Position numbers and translations under genes: made by a program
The notes under the pieces: model-generated
The model's input: the letters and a program-made list of their open reading frames with translations, nothing else
Databases searched by the model: none
Told to the model about the DNA's origin: nothing
Part shown: one piece after another, positions 9,701-22,640 of the stretch
Position numbering within the stretch: the first letter of the stretch is position 1
Layout of the letters: each line of letters opens with the position of its first letter
Assembly: GCA_013396995.1 (NCBI GenBank)
Contig: VWZP01002433.1
Coordinates: 924 to 64,923, forward strand
Reading direction: 5' to 3'
Length of the DNA stretch: 64,000 bases
DNA from: Dicaeum eximium
Taxonomy: Eukaryota; Chordata; Aves; Passeriformes; Dicaeidae

Positions 9701-12700
9701 ATTCCTGATGGGGGCCACGGTAAATAATGGCAAAAAATAATTCATCTGAACCTTAGGCTTAATTGGTATTTCTTCAACAGAAATGCACAACATTGCACAA
9801 CTTCATATACCTCCCAAATCATACATGTGCCAGTCATTAGTTGCATAAATGCTGGCAACAGAACACATACCAAGGTTTCTGCTGTTTTTCTCTTTGTAAG
9901 ACTGTAAACAGCTGCCTTCCCACGCTGCAGTGAGTCTCACAAGAAGCCATTGTAGAAACAGAAGGCATGAAGCTTTGCAAAGCCTGAGGCACCAGTTTCT
10001 CTTTAATCTCACTCTTATGATGTTATGAACCCTGGAAGTGGCCCCCAATGGCCTGGGGCTATTATCCAGACAAGTGAGGGATACCTGTACTCTGGTTTAG
10101 CTGGGCTTATTTCCTCAAGAATGATGGTGTGTCTGAAAGCTGAGAACAAATTATGCCTCATTTGTTCTGCAAGATCCTGCTGGCAACCACCTTTCATACC
10201 CCCTCTGCCTCTGTAAGCTGTATATATGTCAGCTGAGATGTATAGGGTACTGGGCACAGATTAAGATTTACATATTAAATTATTTTTAATATATATGAAT
10301 ATATTAAAATGTACGAATGCTTTTACGTATACGTGCACACTGAACAAGAACAAGAGCTTGTATCTGTGCCTCATCCTATAGGAAGAGCTGCCAAAGAGCA
10401 AAGTGCCTCTTACTGTTGCATGGAGAGACTAATTTAGCACTAATGAGAAATGAGGATATCAGGAACATCTTGGCACAACCCTGCTGGAAACCATCTCTGC
10501 ACTCTTTCAGGCTTTTCCTATTGACAGGCTGATGAGGTTTGGCTTGTGGGATTCAGTGTGAGATCCCTGATAGGATGGGTTCTGTGGAGGGTGATAAATC
10601 ACAGGTATCTTGAGTCTGGAAAAAAGGTGTCTGAGCAACTCTCCTCAAACTTATGTTGGCATGCAGGGGAGACATTCAGGATGAGGTTGGCTGTGAATAG
10701 ATTTACACAGGAACATCCTTAACGCTGGGCAGTAATGTCCACTAATATTTTGCAGGCAACATTTTATTATAAATGGCAAACCATTATCTCCTCCTTTGGT
10801 ATTCAGTGTAATAACATTTATCATATTGAGTTATTTTGGTATTCATGGGGATGTCAGATGCAATTCCATAGGAATTACTGTTAGAATGAATGCCCACTAA
10901 ATTACAATGGAATTAATATGAAATTAGATATTACGGTAACATTATTATCAAAAGAGGTCATCGTGATTGATGTGCTGTTCAAATGAGGATACCAAAAGGA
11001 ATTACAGTCAGACCTGATTATTCCAAATCAGTTAGCAGACTCCATTTTTATGCAGATTACAATATATTTTCAAACTGATAAATCAGCCAGAAGTACTGGT
11101 ACAGATATACAGACCACTGCCAAGTTTTCCAAACAGCTCCACTTCCATATACTTCAAAATGGGATATTGAAGAAATCAAATTGCACCCAACATTAAATAA
11201 ATTAGTGGAAAATAAGAGTGAGTTTATTCTTGATTTGGATTATGGAGATAATTTTGTGACTTTTAAATTCATGGTGGAGGACAAAGCATGAATATTCTGT
11301 TGTCTCTTTTGCAATATACACAATTTGCCTGCTTTCCTATGATCTGTGATCAGGAAGTCTCTTCCAGTCCTGTGGTACAAATATCCCTCCCTATGAAACT
11401 ATGAATTATGTAAAATCTGTTTTTTTCTATAAAGAGCCCACGGACAAGGACATGAGCCATCAGTCCAATGTCAGACAACTGGGACCAGCTGGTTGGGCAT
11501 AGACTAAAGATACTCACACTTTTAATTCTGATTTCACTTTTCCTGGAGAGCTTGTAACCCCACCATTTTACACCTGTTTGCTTGGACTCACCTCTTTTCC
11601 TCTCACACGTCACAGCTGTCATCCTGATTTTCGTTTACTGGGTGCCAACAGCACAACACCCTCTGACTGTGTCCAGCCCCTTGCTGAAAGAATCTCTCAT
11701 TCTCTGAATAAAGCCAGTGTTTTTCACTAATGGAAACAACACACTTCTTGCCAGCTACAGTTGTCCCGTGGTTGTCATCAAAAGATGCTTGTCAGCAAAC
11801 AGCGAATTAGAGCCAGGGAACCTGATGCAAAAATTGGAATTATTGCTCTGCAGGTTGATCTGAGCATTTTCCACAAAAAAACCCAATTGATTAGTTTCTC
11901 CAAGTGGGAACCTTTTAAATATTTGGCACGTGTCATTCCCTATGTCCCACTGATTTGCATTGGGAATTTCTATTTTTTTGAAATCACCTGAAGACTTCAG
12001 GTGTTTTCCTTACCTACATTTGCTTTTCGTGAAGAAATGCAATTAGAAGAGAAAATCCTACTATTTCAGCATCTAAAATTATAAGTCATATCTCTATCAG
12101 AAATTAAGCATAAACAATTGTTCCATGAAGATGCTGTGTACAGATACAAGCTGAGAGAGGTAGAAAAAAAAAAAGAGGGATTTAAACACAGCTTTTCATG
12201 CAGACAAATTACCCCTTTGAGCAAGGATTTGTGGCACTGAGATGAAAGAAAATGCATATACTGCAAAATATACAGGAGGTAGAAGACATTTTAAAGCTCC
12301 AATTACACCAGGTGTTTTATACTTTGATTATCTTTATCTGTCCAGCCTCTGAATTAGGGGTTAATTACTGAGAGTAAATAGGCACTTTTAGACAGAGTGC
12401 CCTATCATGGCTTTTTCAGCTGATCAGCAGTGTAGCAGAGAGAAAAATTACATGGCTCAGGTTGGAAAAGACTGCAATATTCCCTGGGTTTTGTGAAGAA
12501 CTCAGTTACTTTATGAAACTGGCAGTCTGAAACTGAGACAAGTGAGGAAATTCAGTTCTCATTACATGTGGCTAAAGACCGTTTCCAGGACAAACAATGG
12601 CACAAAGGCTTGGAATTCCTTAACAGGCAGGAGCAAACCTCAGCATCTCATAGTGTTAATGGTCACAGACAGACAGATAGCCAGATGTTACTCCTTCCCT

Positions 12701-12774
12701 CCCTTTCAATACTTGGTGTAGTCCAGAAATAGTTGTTTTCCCTAAGATTTCCTCTAGTGTTTTTCTTAAGATGG
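6761..12774. other. AT-rich unique DNA, no gene seen
   Basis: Over 6 kb without a recognised repeat apart from a short TAA microsatellite. Frames reach at most about 112 codons (9455-9793 minus) and none shows a domain, a start context or paired splice sites that I trust. Likely intergenic or deep intronic. Confidence 0.6.
7135..7163. repeat. (TAA)n microsatellite
   Basis: About nine imperfect TAA/TGA triplets. It creates a run of asparagines in an overlapping plus frame, another sign that this frame is not coding. Confidence 0.85.
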
Positions 12775-13055
12775 GACTCAATTTTTTGGTTTTGTTTGTT
12801 TGTTTGTTCTTGTGTGGAGTTTTTTGTTTGTGGGGTTGTTTTGTTAGTTTGTTTGTTTTGGCTGGTTTTTGGAGGGATGGAGACAATTATGTATTCATTT
12901 TTTGTGTGTTTATATTTTGCTGGTTTGGGGGGGTTGGTTTGTTTCTTTATGTTTTTGTTTTTGTTTTTTTTTAATTTTGTAGCTATTTTTTTCAAACATT
13001 TTCTATCCCTGTTTTTCTGCGTTGAGACCTTTTTTTCTGGGTTTTTTTATGAAGA
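12775..13055. repeat. T/G-rich (TTTG)n low-complexity tract
   Basis: About 280 bases with almost no C or A on the plus strand, built from TTTG, GTTTTT and GGGTT units. The hydrophobic F/V/L/C-rich plus frames here (up to 112 codons) are a direct product of the composition. Confidence 0.9.
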
Positions 13056-16000
13056 GAAAAATTTGCACTGACAGATGGGAGATAAAACGATGATAATCTG
13101 TCCTTAAGGAAAACAGCAGTGCAACCCATTGTCCTTGTTAACATTGCTAAGACTCATGACCATCCCTCTCTCTGAATCTAAATTATATTCCTGGGCCATG
13201 TATGGGCCTGACTACTGGAGGGTCTGTGGATTTACATTGTTGTAGTCTTTAAATACCCAGGAAAATAAAACAATACATCCTTTCATCAAAACAAAGGATT
13301 AATTTTTTTTCCCTCAGCAATGCCCATTTTGCTCATTTCTTTTGTCTTTTTTTTGTTAATAGATACATGTAAATATCCAGGAGTTGTGCCTGAAGCTGAC
13401 AGACACTGTACAGGACCTAAGGGTGATTTACACTTTTAACCTAAGGGTAACTTGCACTTTTAAATCAGCAACTAGAGATCAAACATCCTTCTCTCTACCA
13501 GTTGTGTTCAACATCCAACCCAGAAGTTGGTCAAGAGAATTCATTAGGGTGTGTGAAGAAAATATTTTTGTACTGTTAATAAATAAAATAAAATAAAAAT
13601 TATTATGGGAAATTAAGCATCTAGCTTACACAAAGGCATCTGAACTCTGGAGATTATTCTCATACCTTATTTTTGGGTGGTTAACCATTAAAATGGGGCA
13701 AATTCTTTAATGTGTTTTCTGTATTAGTACCATAGTCACCTCTGTTTTGTGAGATGCTTGCAGCAAATATAGTGCATCCTTTTCTTCACATAAAAATATT
13801 GCAGGTAGTTTTATGAGTGTGAAATCCATAGGGTCCTGTTGAAAGACATCCTGAAATATTTATAATCCGATTTGCATTGAGCATATTTTCATAACTTTTA
13901 TGGTACACCAAAAACCTTTGCTATAATAGTATGAAATACCTGTAGGAACTTTAATGTAAATGAGAATATGGAACTCAAATTGTATATAAAATTATGAAGC
14001 CACAGAGTGTAATAAAAGTAATAAAGTCCTATTGTAGATTTTTTCTCTTAATTCAAAAATGTTAGAGTTCACTATCTGACTATAATACTTTTCACATGGG
14101 CTACCTGTTTTCCTCTAAGCAGAACCATTCTCTCAGATAGTTTTGTGTGGAGTTTAAGGTATATTTTACTTATAATAAAATAACGTTTCAATAAAGTAAA
14201 GAAGAATGATATTAATTTTGTAAGTACATGTGAAGAATGTTATAAAAGATATAAAAAGATCTATTAAATACAGAAAGGTTTAATTTGCTACTGAATTCTA
14301 TAGACTTCAAATGGGTTGGCTTTTGTTTGTTTTTATTATGAAAGTCTTATACTTCTACAGAAAAGCATTATTTTTGCTCCCATTAAAGTATGTAGCAATT
14401 TTCAGAAAGGGTTTGAAGATTATGTTCAATTATAATTGACTAATGCAGGGAAAAACTGAAGCATAATAGGAATGAAAACTATATTCCTCAATTCAGTAAT
14501 TTTTCTAGTTTGAATTTAAGTTCCTATTTCAAATTCAGCAAATAAAATTCCATGCTATAAAAAAAAAACCCAAACCAATAAAGAAATCAACAGAATTAAT
14601 ACTTACTTCTGCCCAGGACTACGTGATGCCAAAGATGCCTTAATTTTGAGCCCTTTATCTTTTTGTTCTTTGATCACCTCTCTGGTGATCATAGCAGGGT
14701 TTGGAGCTTATGTGTAAACACTTAATTTGTAGGAATAGCAAAAAGGAAAGCATTTTTCTCTGCCTTCTGATTTATGTAAATTCCTGTTTCACAGCAGATG
14801 GGATGTCCCAAAGTTTGTCAAGAAAGTGAAAGGAGAGAGATAAAGATTCTTGTAGGCTGTGCTTTTGTACTCACCAGCAAAGCAGAGGTTCATTCTTATT
14901 CACAACAAATCCTCTGTAGAGAAGAGAAAAAAATAATCTCCTGAACTTTTCTGTCAATTCAAAAGGATCCATAATGCAAGGAGCAAACACAAACTGGATC
15001 ATAATTTCCCAGGCTCTCATTGACTGGCCAAGTCTACAACAATTGAAGAAAAATGTTTTTCTACAAGTGAAATAGCAAGTATTCTTTTGATTTGCTCAGA
15101 GGTTAAATACATATATTTCCAAAAGCAAATTAAAGGCAAATACATATATGAAAGCAAATTAATCTTTGAAAATTATTTGATAATAACTGATGTCTCCTGA
15201 ACCCCATGTACAATAACAGAAGTCACTGAAGTCCCCAAAACAGCACCCACACTTAGTTGCCAACCTTACTTTTCTCCAAAAAAACCCAAAACCAACCAAC
15301 CACCACCATCAACAGCAAAACCTTTTGCAGCTCTTTTTGGAAATGTTTAATCTAAATGTCTCACCCACAAGAACTGCATTTTATTACATTTCCACATAAA
15401 GACACTTAAACAATATATAATTTTATATTGCTTTTAATTTATAAGACAGTCGAAAATCTTTCAAGTTCTTGGATATTTATGGCTTGAGCAAAGTGCAGTA
15501 AATTGAAATAAAAAAGCTTCAAAAATTTTAATTTAAAATTATTATTTTTTTATCGTGCCCATTCCACCTCTAATTACCAAACTGTTTCCATGTGCAATGT
15601 GGAGAGCAGAACTGCAAGGCCTCCATGTTTACTTAGAATAAGTAAGAAATAAAAAGTGTCACAATAAACAGATTTTGTTGCATGTCAAAAGCTTAGAGCA
15701 AACCCAATTATTTTCTATACCATTTCACCACGTAATAGGCTTGTCCCAAAAAGTCTGCATGAAATTGGTTTCACTTCTACTTAACTAGAACCAGTTATTT
15801 GAATAAAAACTGTGAGTTTTACCAGTTCAGTATCCCTGTAGCATGATGGCATAGAGAAGGGAACCCAGCGTTCACTGACTGCAATATAGCTGCTTTTAAA
15901 AACTAAACAGAACTTCCTTAAATGTGTCAGCTCTGCCTCTAACACCCATCTGATCCCTTTCTCTGTTTCAGAGAAGCTACAGAAAAGAAATAGGCTCTTT

Positions 16001-16244
16001 ATTCCAGTGGTTTCTAAACAAGAGCAAGCCAAACCATTTGTGCACAGGGAGAGAATTTGAGAACTTCAGCAGTACAAGTCCATAATTTATAAATAAATTA
16101 CTTCATATATACTGGAGATATATGCTCAGAAATATTTTACTGAAGAAGTCTGTGAATAAAAATTTTGTAGACCACGACCAGTTGAAACAGTTCTCTAATT
16201 TTATCTCTCTATTCTGTTCTAGGGACTTTTGATGTAAATTTTAG
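13056..16244. other. Very AT-rich unique DNA, no gene seen
   Basis: No LINE or LTR recognised. Open frames are short (at most 83 codons). AT-rich runs occur around 13560-13610, 14150-14280 and 15400-15550. One small perfect inverted repeat lies inside (14671-14691). Confidence 0.6.
14671..14691. repeat. 8-bp inverted repeat, 5-base loop
   Basis: TGATCACC, then TCTCT, then GGTGATCA: perfect arms. Too short to claim a function. Confidence 0.6.
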
Positions 16245-16640
16245 GGAATGCATATATTTCTGTGCCTGATGAAGGGCGAAATTCCTACTCTGATGTGGAA
16301 TGTAACTTTGCCTTATGTCCAGGTTACATGGGAGGAGAACAACTTACACCAACCAATAAAGTCCAGGGAAGACAAAACTGACACAGAACTTACTAGAACA
16401 AAGGGTTGGAATAAGGGAGGATTGACAGGGATTGGGGAGGAGGAAGAAGGAACATTTTAGGTAGAAGGGTTGGTCTGAGGGAAAATAGACAAGAGTAATG
16501 GGAGGTATAATTTAGGACCAAAACGACTGCACAGGGGAATCTTGAACAACCCATTTGGGATGATAATAGAAAAGGGAGCGGGGGGGGGGGGTAACAGAAC
16601 AGGCAAATTAGGGCAAAAACCAACAAAACCCACCACAACA
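16245..16640 (-). mobile_element. Family B LTR fragment
   Basis: The minus-strand start TGTTGTGGTGGGTTTTG at 16640 matches the starts of the copies at 50419 (plus) and 3968 (minus). A shared TTAGGGCAAAA block on the plus strand (16608-16618) is also present in the 3.8-kb copy. The U3 is pyrimidine-rich on the minus strand, with TTCTAGTAAGTTC, TGTCAGTTTTG and TTATTGGTTGG in the same order as the 50.5-kb copy. A G10-type homopolymer is at 16579-16590. No good TATA box or poly(A) signal was found, so the left end is approximate and the copy is probably truncated. Confidence 0.65.
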
Positions 16641-17745
16641 AATTTGAATTAACTTCTGCTCAAAAGTCAAAGGGTGGGTGCTTTCAAACCCAGATACACA
16701 AATCTGAATATCAACTCAGCTCAAATAAGAACAGCAGCTGATTAAATTAATTTCAGTTCTTGCTTTTTTTTTTTGCTTTGATATGACTGAAACTGCAAAG
16801 AAGTGGTGATGAAAAGGTCTGCTCGGTGCTATTTATGTTGTTACTAAAGATTTTGCAGTAAATTTTCTGGACATGTCCAGCTAACTTTGCAGATCCTAAT
16901 GTTTGGAGATGAGTTTTGAAGGGCTGCACATAATTTTGGCCCAATATCCAGTGAGGTTGAGATACTAAATATGCTGAGTGTTTACCCATTATGAGCTAAA
17001 GTTGCCCTGAAGGCATATTTCAAATTGATATATAGAACAGAAGGCGAGATTAAAACCCAGAAACAATCTGCTTTAAAATTATAATTAATGTAGAGATACT
17101 AAAGAGCCTCCATGAATTCTGTTGCCTTGAACAGCTTTCCAGAATACAACATTCCTGTAAGGAAAAAGAATTAAGTGAAAAACAGAAAAAACAAAGTTTG
17201 GGGTTTTTTTGTCTCCCAAGGCTATTTCTTCATTACAGGTGTTAAAGTATATGTGAATCATTCTAGAATTTATTGTTCTGTGATTCAAAGTAGTCAGAAA
17301 ATTCACTTCTTAGGGAAAATACTAATTTTTATTGGAAAAAATGAACCAGCATATTCACCTAACAAGACAATACTTCTTTTAAAATATGGCCATGGTGCCA
17401 GGTGTACTTGGGGACTTCATGCCTTTTTTCTCTTCCACCATTAAGATTTGACATAAAATATTTCCCTTCTTAAAGTAATGAGGATGCTGTGTTTGATAGA
17501 ACTCTTCAGAGCCTTTTATCATTTGGCTGAAGGATGCACCAAATGCAGTTTTAGGATCATGAAGCTCCTGAAATTTACCTGTATGTATCAATGCTGAATC
17601 AAGTATTTCTTAGGGACAGTGAAGTATATTAAATCTTGCCATAGTGAAAATTATTCTCAGTATCTCCAGATCTCCTGGTCTACACGTGTATGATGCGATT
17701 TCCCTGGATTTTTTTCCAGCAAAACCCCTTTATATTAACTTATAA
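16641..17745. other. AT-rich unique DNA, no gene seen
   Basis: Frames up to 89 codons (17175-17444 plus), none with a recognisable domain. No repeat element recognised. Confidence 0.55.
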
Positions 17746-18036
17746 AGAAAAAACAAAACCAAAAACCTGCTATGCTCTTTAGGGGAAAAAAAAAAAAAAA
17801 GGAAAACTAGAAGAAATAAAAAGGAAGGTTAGACATCTTGTACTAAAGAACCCAAAACCAACCCAACCAAACAAATGACAAAAAAAAAACAGAAAAAAAT
17901 GTAAACAAAAAAAAACCCAGGAAGAAGAAAAAAACAAACAAACAAACAAAAAACCAACAACAACACACAAACCAAACCAAACCAAACCCCAAACAAACAA
18001 ACAAAAACACCCACCCAAAAACGAAAAAACCACAAA
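17746..18036. repeat. A/C-rich (CAAA)n low-complexity tract
   Basis: The plus strand is nearly free of T and G through most of this stretch, with A runs and CAAA, CCAAA and ACCAA units. Its complement has the same character as the T/G tract at 12775-13055. The minus-strand F/V/C-rich frames are compositional. Confidence 0.9.
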
Positions 18037-18411
18037 AGTTTGTTTTCCAATGATGAATTATTTCATTAAAAATGAAATCATTGGTCTAGGACTGCACTCT
18101 TTCCCAGTGCCAGAAGTCTTTGGTGGAACCTACAGAACAAATGACACAGCAAACTTTAAGTGGAAAGAAAAATTAATAGATGGCAGCAAAATCATCAGAT
18201 AGGAAATTTCTCATGTCATAGCTGAATTAACAGTCTGTCTTCCTTAAAGACAATACTGCAGATTTTTTAGCTCAGGTTTTATGTTTTGTATCATTTTCTG
18301 CCAATCTATAAATAATACACCAATGATAATTGAATAATGTTTAAAATTCATATATGTATGCATCCAATGACACAATTACATATACTTTGTGTATATTTTG
18401 TATATATTTAA

Positions 18412-18455
18412 AATATATATATATATATATAGATATAATTATGTGTGTGTGTGTA
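18412..18455. repeat. (AT)n followed by (GT)n microsatellite
   Basis: About ten AT units, a short break, then about seven GT units. It sits directly before a CR1 3' end. Confidence 0.85.
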
Positions 18456-18465
18456 GATTTAAATA

Positions 18466-18898
18466 TAGGATTACAGAGTGGTTGGGTAGGAAGGGACCTT
18501 AAGGCTCATCCAGTTCCAACCCCCTCTCCTGGGTAGGGACACCTTCCACTGTCCCAGGTTGCTCCAAGCCCCATCCAGCCTGTCCTTAGACACTTCCAGG
18601 GATCCAGGGGCAGCCACAGCTTCTCTGGGCAACCTGTGCCAGGGCCCCACTACCTCACAGCCAAGAATTTCTTCTTAATAGCTCATCTAAACTTATCCTC
18701 TTTTAGTTCAAAGCCATTATCCCTCGTTCTGTCACTCCAGGCCCTTGTCAAATATCCCTCTCCATCTCTCTTGGAGCCCTTCAGGCACTGGAAAGGGCAC
18801 TGTGGTCTTCACAGAGCCTTCTCTTCTCCAGGCTGAAAAACCCCAACTCTCTCTGCCTGTCTTCAGAGCAGAAGTGCTCCTGATCTCTGAGCATCTTA
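18466..18898 (-). mobile_element. CR1 LINE 3' fragment
   Basis: Plus-strand text is the reverse complement of a CR1 3' end: GATTACAGAGTGGTTGGG, GGAAGGGACC, CATCCAGTTCCAACCCC, CACCTTCCACTGTCCCAGG, CAGCTTCTCTGGGCAACC and TCTTCTCCAGGCTGAA in standard order. The copy is 5'-truncated near 18898, where a TATC microsatellite begins. Frames in it are antisense shadows. Confidence 0.95.
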
Positions 18899-18916
18899 TG
18901 ATCATTTACATACACA

Positions 18917-18934
18917 TATCTATCTATCTATCTG

Positions 18935-18978
<44 letters not shown>

Positions 18979-18993
18979 CCTGTCTATCTAATC
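18917..18993. repeat. (TATC)n tetranucleotide microsatellite
   Basis: About 19 units with a few TGTC/TACC interruptions. It is long enough to be length-polymorphic. It makes the Y-L-S-I run in an overlapping plus frame. Confidence 0.95.
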
Positions 18994-21639
18994 TTTTGTC
19001 ATCTACTGTGAGAAACTGGAGGTGTTCAGGAGGACAGAAGTTTTTTTCTTCTTAGGGAGTAGTTGGCTCAGCTTCCATTTAAATGTGCAAAATCCACTCT
19101 GCTTCATGGGTAATGTTTCTAATCCTTGTCCTGCCTATTACTGTTATTCACCCTATTTCCCCAGACACATTTAGTTAAATAGCTATCAACAACAGACGAT
19201 TAACGTGAGGGGACAAGGGGATGAGCCAAAACATAAATCAGACAGTAGTGCTGTCTTCAGCAGAGAAGAGAGTATCGACCAGGATGACACCTCCTGTGAA
19301 CTAATTATCAAAGCAACATTCCAAAGTAATTGTGAAACAAGCAATATCTTTTTTTTTTTTTCTCCCTTAGCTACTTTAGTTAATGACCATATATTAAAAA
19401 GAACATGGAAAGGACAAAAATAATAAAAACAACAATAATCTCAATCATGAAAGCAACACAAATAATAACTCTGTTTCACTGCCAATTGCTCTCATTGTTT
19501 ATAGCCTCCATCTGCCATGAGCAAGTAGTACAAGAATCTACAATTTCTTCCACAGTCTTTTAATTCCCCTACGTCTTTCTTCTGTCCACATTCCGTTACA
19601 TTTCTTTTGTCTGCCTTCTGAGAAACTGTGGTTTATGTGACCACAATACATTTCTGATTGTCTACTCTTGCTTCAGGTAAGAAATTTTTATGTGCAGCGT
19701 AATTAGAATAAATTAGGAAGAGAGGCACAGAAAGGGATGGAGTAGATACATTTATGTGTTTTTCAAGAGGTGAAATGGCAAGGGAAAAGAAGGCATGCTA
19801 ATGGTCTCTCATATAGAAAAAACAGCAAGTTCAAACTCTGATAGATGACTGAAAAAAAATGAGACAGGATAATAAGGTCTGGCTTCATTAGTGCCTCCTT
19901 ACTAGTTCTGCTCAAGAGTAATAATAATCCCTCTGTTCAGAGATAAATGGATCAATGTCTGTCTCTCCTTGTTAGCCTGCTGAATAGATGAGAACAAAAT
20001 GACATGTAATATGACTGCAGATGTGGATATCCAGTGCAGATGAGGTTGTTCCAGAACAGGATTTAAGTTCAGCAAGAGAGATAGTGAATCTTGGGTCGTG
20101 GTCCCTAGCACTAATATATAGGAGTTTTTGTCATGTCAGAAACACAGGATGAAAGCTGTGAGAAGAAGTTATCTTGGCTGTACTCACTGTGCATCACAAC
20201 ACACTCTCTTGACATCCACATTGCATATTACAGACTTGTAAAAGCCCTGACTATCTTCATTTCTACTTTGAATACATAATTAAAATCGCTTGGACTTTAA
20301 ACTTGGTTCGATGCGGAACGTAAAACATTAAAATCCAAAATTACGTTCAGTATTTCAGTGTGTGGGTTTTAAACACTGATGAGCACAGAGACTAAATTTG
20401 GAATGTAGATTTGAGTTCAGGAAAGAATTACACATTCTCTGCTGGCATCCCCAGCACCATGAACCACACCTAGAAGCATTTCAGTTAGCAAGCAACAGAA
20501 GAATGGGCAGTTTAGCTGAGTGCTGGGTTTCGGTTTAGACATGGGATTTTCTTGGGATCTATAATATTGAATGGGATTATCTACAGAGAATACCAGATAT
20601 ATCATATTTAATGGTGTTAGGCCCCTGAGGATCTTGAAATTCAGATCTACCTAAACCTGAAATCATTATTAGTATGAGCAGCTATTCTGAATAATATTAA
20701 ATGGGAGTACTCATCTTCAGAGTGAATATTTCCACCTTCTAAGAAAAACGTGATAATTAGGATTGGTTCTGGTAAATGCAGTTACTATAGCAGGAATTCT
20801 GGTAGCTTAAATTAGACATCCTCAATCCTCATGTGAGTGTATATCAGAAGTTTTATCGTCATGCTATCCCTGAATCTGCCTTTAAGCAGACATTTTCTTT
20901 TTACAAAATAAAATGTTGCAAGTAGCACGCTAATACCAGTTGAAAATAATTTCCTAAAATTAAATACATTCAATTATCCTGCAGAATAAGAAAAAAACTT
21001 TGTCTTTTAAAATATATTTACTGTTTACTAATTACACACCAGATATAACATGAGAGTTACAGCTGAATATAGCATCCAGTTCCAAATGACAAACTATAAA
21101 CCTGCATTAATATTTTTTTAAAATTCAAAGATTTTAAAATTGCATTATTTCAAGACTGAAAAAAAAAAAAAAACAAACCAAAAAAAACCCCAACCAAACT
21201 TATTAACTTCCTCCTAAATTAGTTAAGTGAATTTTCCAGTCAATTCACCTCAATAATGAGGTAAAGATGGCTTTGTATCTGTTTGCATCAAATCATTGGA
21301 TTAACACTCTCATCGCCTCTCCCAAGAAATGTTTCTCTCTCAGCTCAGCTGTTCACAGGCCTGGATACATAATCCCATACAATTTAGGAACAAACAAAAC
21401 TGTGTAGTCATCCTCCTTTCTCCCCGTCATGATTCCTTTTGTTATTCCCCTCTTCAAGTTCCGTGGAATTTTCCTGGCCCCTGTTGTACTAGAATTTGAA
21501 TTTCTGCTGTAAAAGGCACCTGGCCCTCAGCAAAATAAAATGTTGTGGCATACTGATTCACTGAACAGATGGAGCAGAGACAGCAAAAATGAAAATACTT
21601 ATACACCTTTGTGCTGCTCTAATCTTATCACAAAACACC
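18994..21639. other. AT-rich unique DNA, no gene seen
   Basis: No LINE or LTR recognised. A/C-rich simple sequence occurs near 21154-21205. Open frames are at most 72 codons. Confidence 0.55.
21154..21205. repeat. Poly(A) and A/C-rich tract
   Basis: An A14-type run followed by CAAACC and CCCAACC units. It is simple sequence of the same kind as at 17746-18036. Confidence 0.8.
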
Positions 21640-22640
21640 AGAGCCTGGGAGGAGATTCTTGTCCAGATGCAGGACTTGGTTCTTCCTTTTGCTGAACTTG
21701 AGGAGATTCCCATGGGCCCAGCTCTCCAGCTGGTCAAAGGCCCTTTGAATGACAGCAGAACTCAGGTGTATCAGCTACTCCTCCCAGTTTTGCATTGTCT
21801 GCACACTTGCTGAGGGTGCAGTGTGTCCCAGGACATTATTGAAGATGTTAAAGCATTCTCAGCCCCAGCCCCAGGAGTCCAGCACTGGCGACTCGCCTGC
21901 AGACGGACTTTGTGCCCCTGATGACAGCCTGGCAATCCCAACACACAGTTCCCAGTCCAAACCAGCATCCATTTCAGCAGCCCACTGGTTTGTTCATGAG
22001 GATGTCATCGAACACAGTGTCAGAGCCTTGTGAAAGCCTGCACAGAGAATGTCTGTGGTTTTCACCTGAGTCCACCGAGATACACATTTTATCATAGGAG
22101 GCTATCTAGCTGGCCAGGAACAACTTCCCTTTTGTAAATCCACAAGGACTACTCCCAATTACCTTGTTCCTCATAAGTCTGAAAATGGTTACCAGGATTA
22201 TTTGCTCCATCATCCTCCCATGAACCAAAGGGAGGCTGGTCTGCATCAAAATCTCTGCATTGTTGTTCTTAAAGACTGCAGTGACCTTTTCTTTCTTGCA
22301 GTCATCAGGAACATTTCTATTTACCATGAGCTTCCAAAGGTAATTCAGAGTGGTCTCACAAGGATTAGGCAGCCTGTAGCAGACACCTGCAATGACCATA
22401 ATCCTGCAGCTGCACAGGAATCTCTTGCTTCTCCTGCTTATTCCCAATGCACATGCAGCAGAATAGAGGTCCTGCAGAGACACACTCAGTCCTGCTGATT
22501 TCTCAGGGAAGGTAGGGATAACTTCCCCCATAATGTTAACCCACAGGCATTTCCTTATGTGCAAATTCTCAGGGTGGATCCTTTTGAGGCCTAGTTTGTT
22601 CATTTAGATATCCTTTGTCCACATCACCCTGCAAGATTTA
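21640..22640 (-). mobile_element. CR1 LINE fragment, ORF2 (RT) region
   Basis: On the plus strand the order of recognisable reverse-complement CR1 phrases runs from the distal ORF2 region at the left (GATGCAGGACTTGG, CTCCAGCTGGTC, CTTGCTGAGGGTGCA, GTCATCGAACACAGTGTC) to the core reverse-transcriptase region at the right (TTTGCTCCATCATC, CTTTCTTGCAGTCATCAGG). The copy is strongly mutated and truncated. Similarity fades towards 22640 and I cannot say where the element ends. Unlike the other CR1 pieces, which are 3' tails, this one comes from inside the coding region. Confidence 0.75.
22106..22603 (-). pseudogene. Decayed CR1 ORF2 reverse-transcriptase fragment
   Basis: The 165-residue open frame includes a stretch typical of the CR1-family reverse transcriptase N-terminal part: VTAVFK (residues 107-112), GRMMEQIIL (129-137) and KVIGSSPCGFTKGK (147-160), the segment before the catalytic core. 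IAGVCYRLPN (71-80) resembles a CR1 endonuclease motif, and CLWV (19-22) may too, but the spacing is wrong, suggesting an internal deletion or loss of similarity. The catalytic YxDD box is not in the fragment. The frame ends where the flanking RT sequence is broken by stops. It is a dead relic with no expected product. The long frame is a survival of former coding sequence and not evidence of a gene. Confidence 0.7.

Noticed and set aside
12733..13071. 112-codon hydrophobic plus frame resembling a membrane protein
   Set aside because: Its F/V/L/C-rich composition comes straight from a T/G low-complexity tract.
17779..18050. Hydrophobic minus frames of 73-84 codons
   Set aside because: Complement of an A/C low-complexity tract.
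18917..18993. Direct-repeat array as a regulatory operator
   Set aside because: Ordinary TATC microsatellite.
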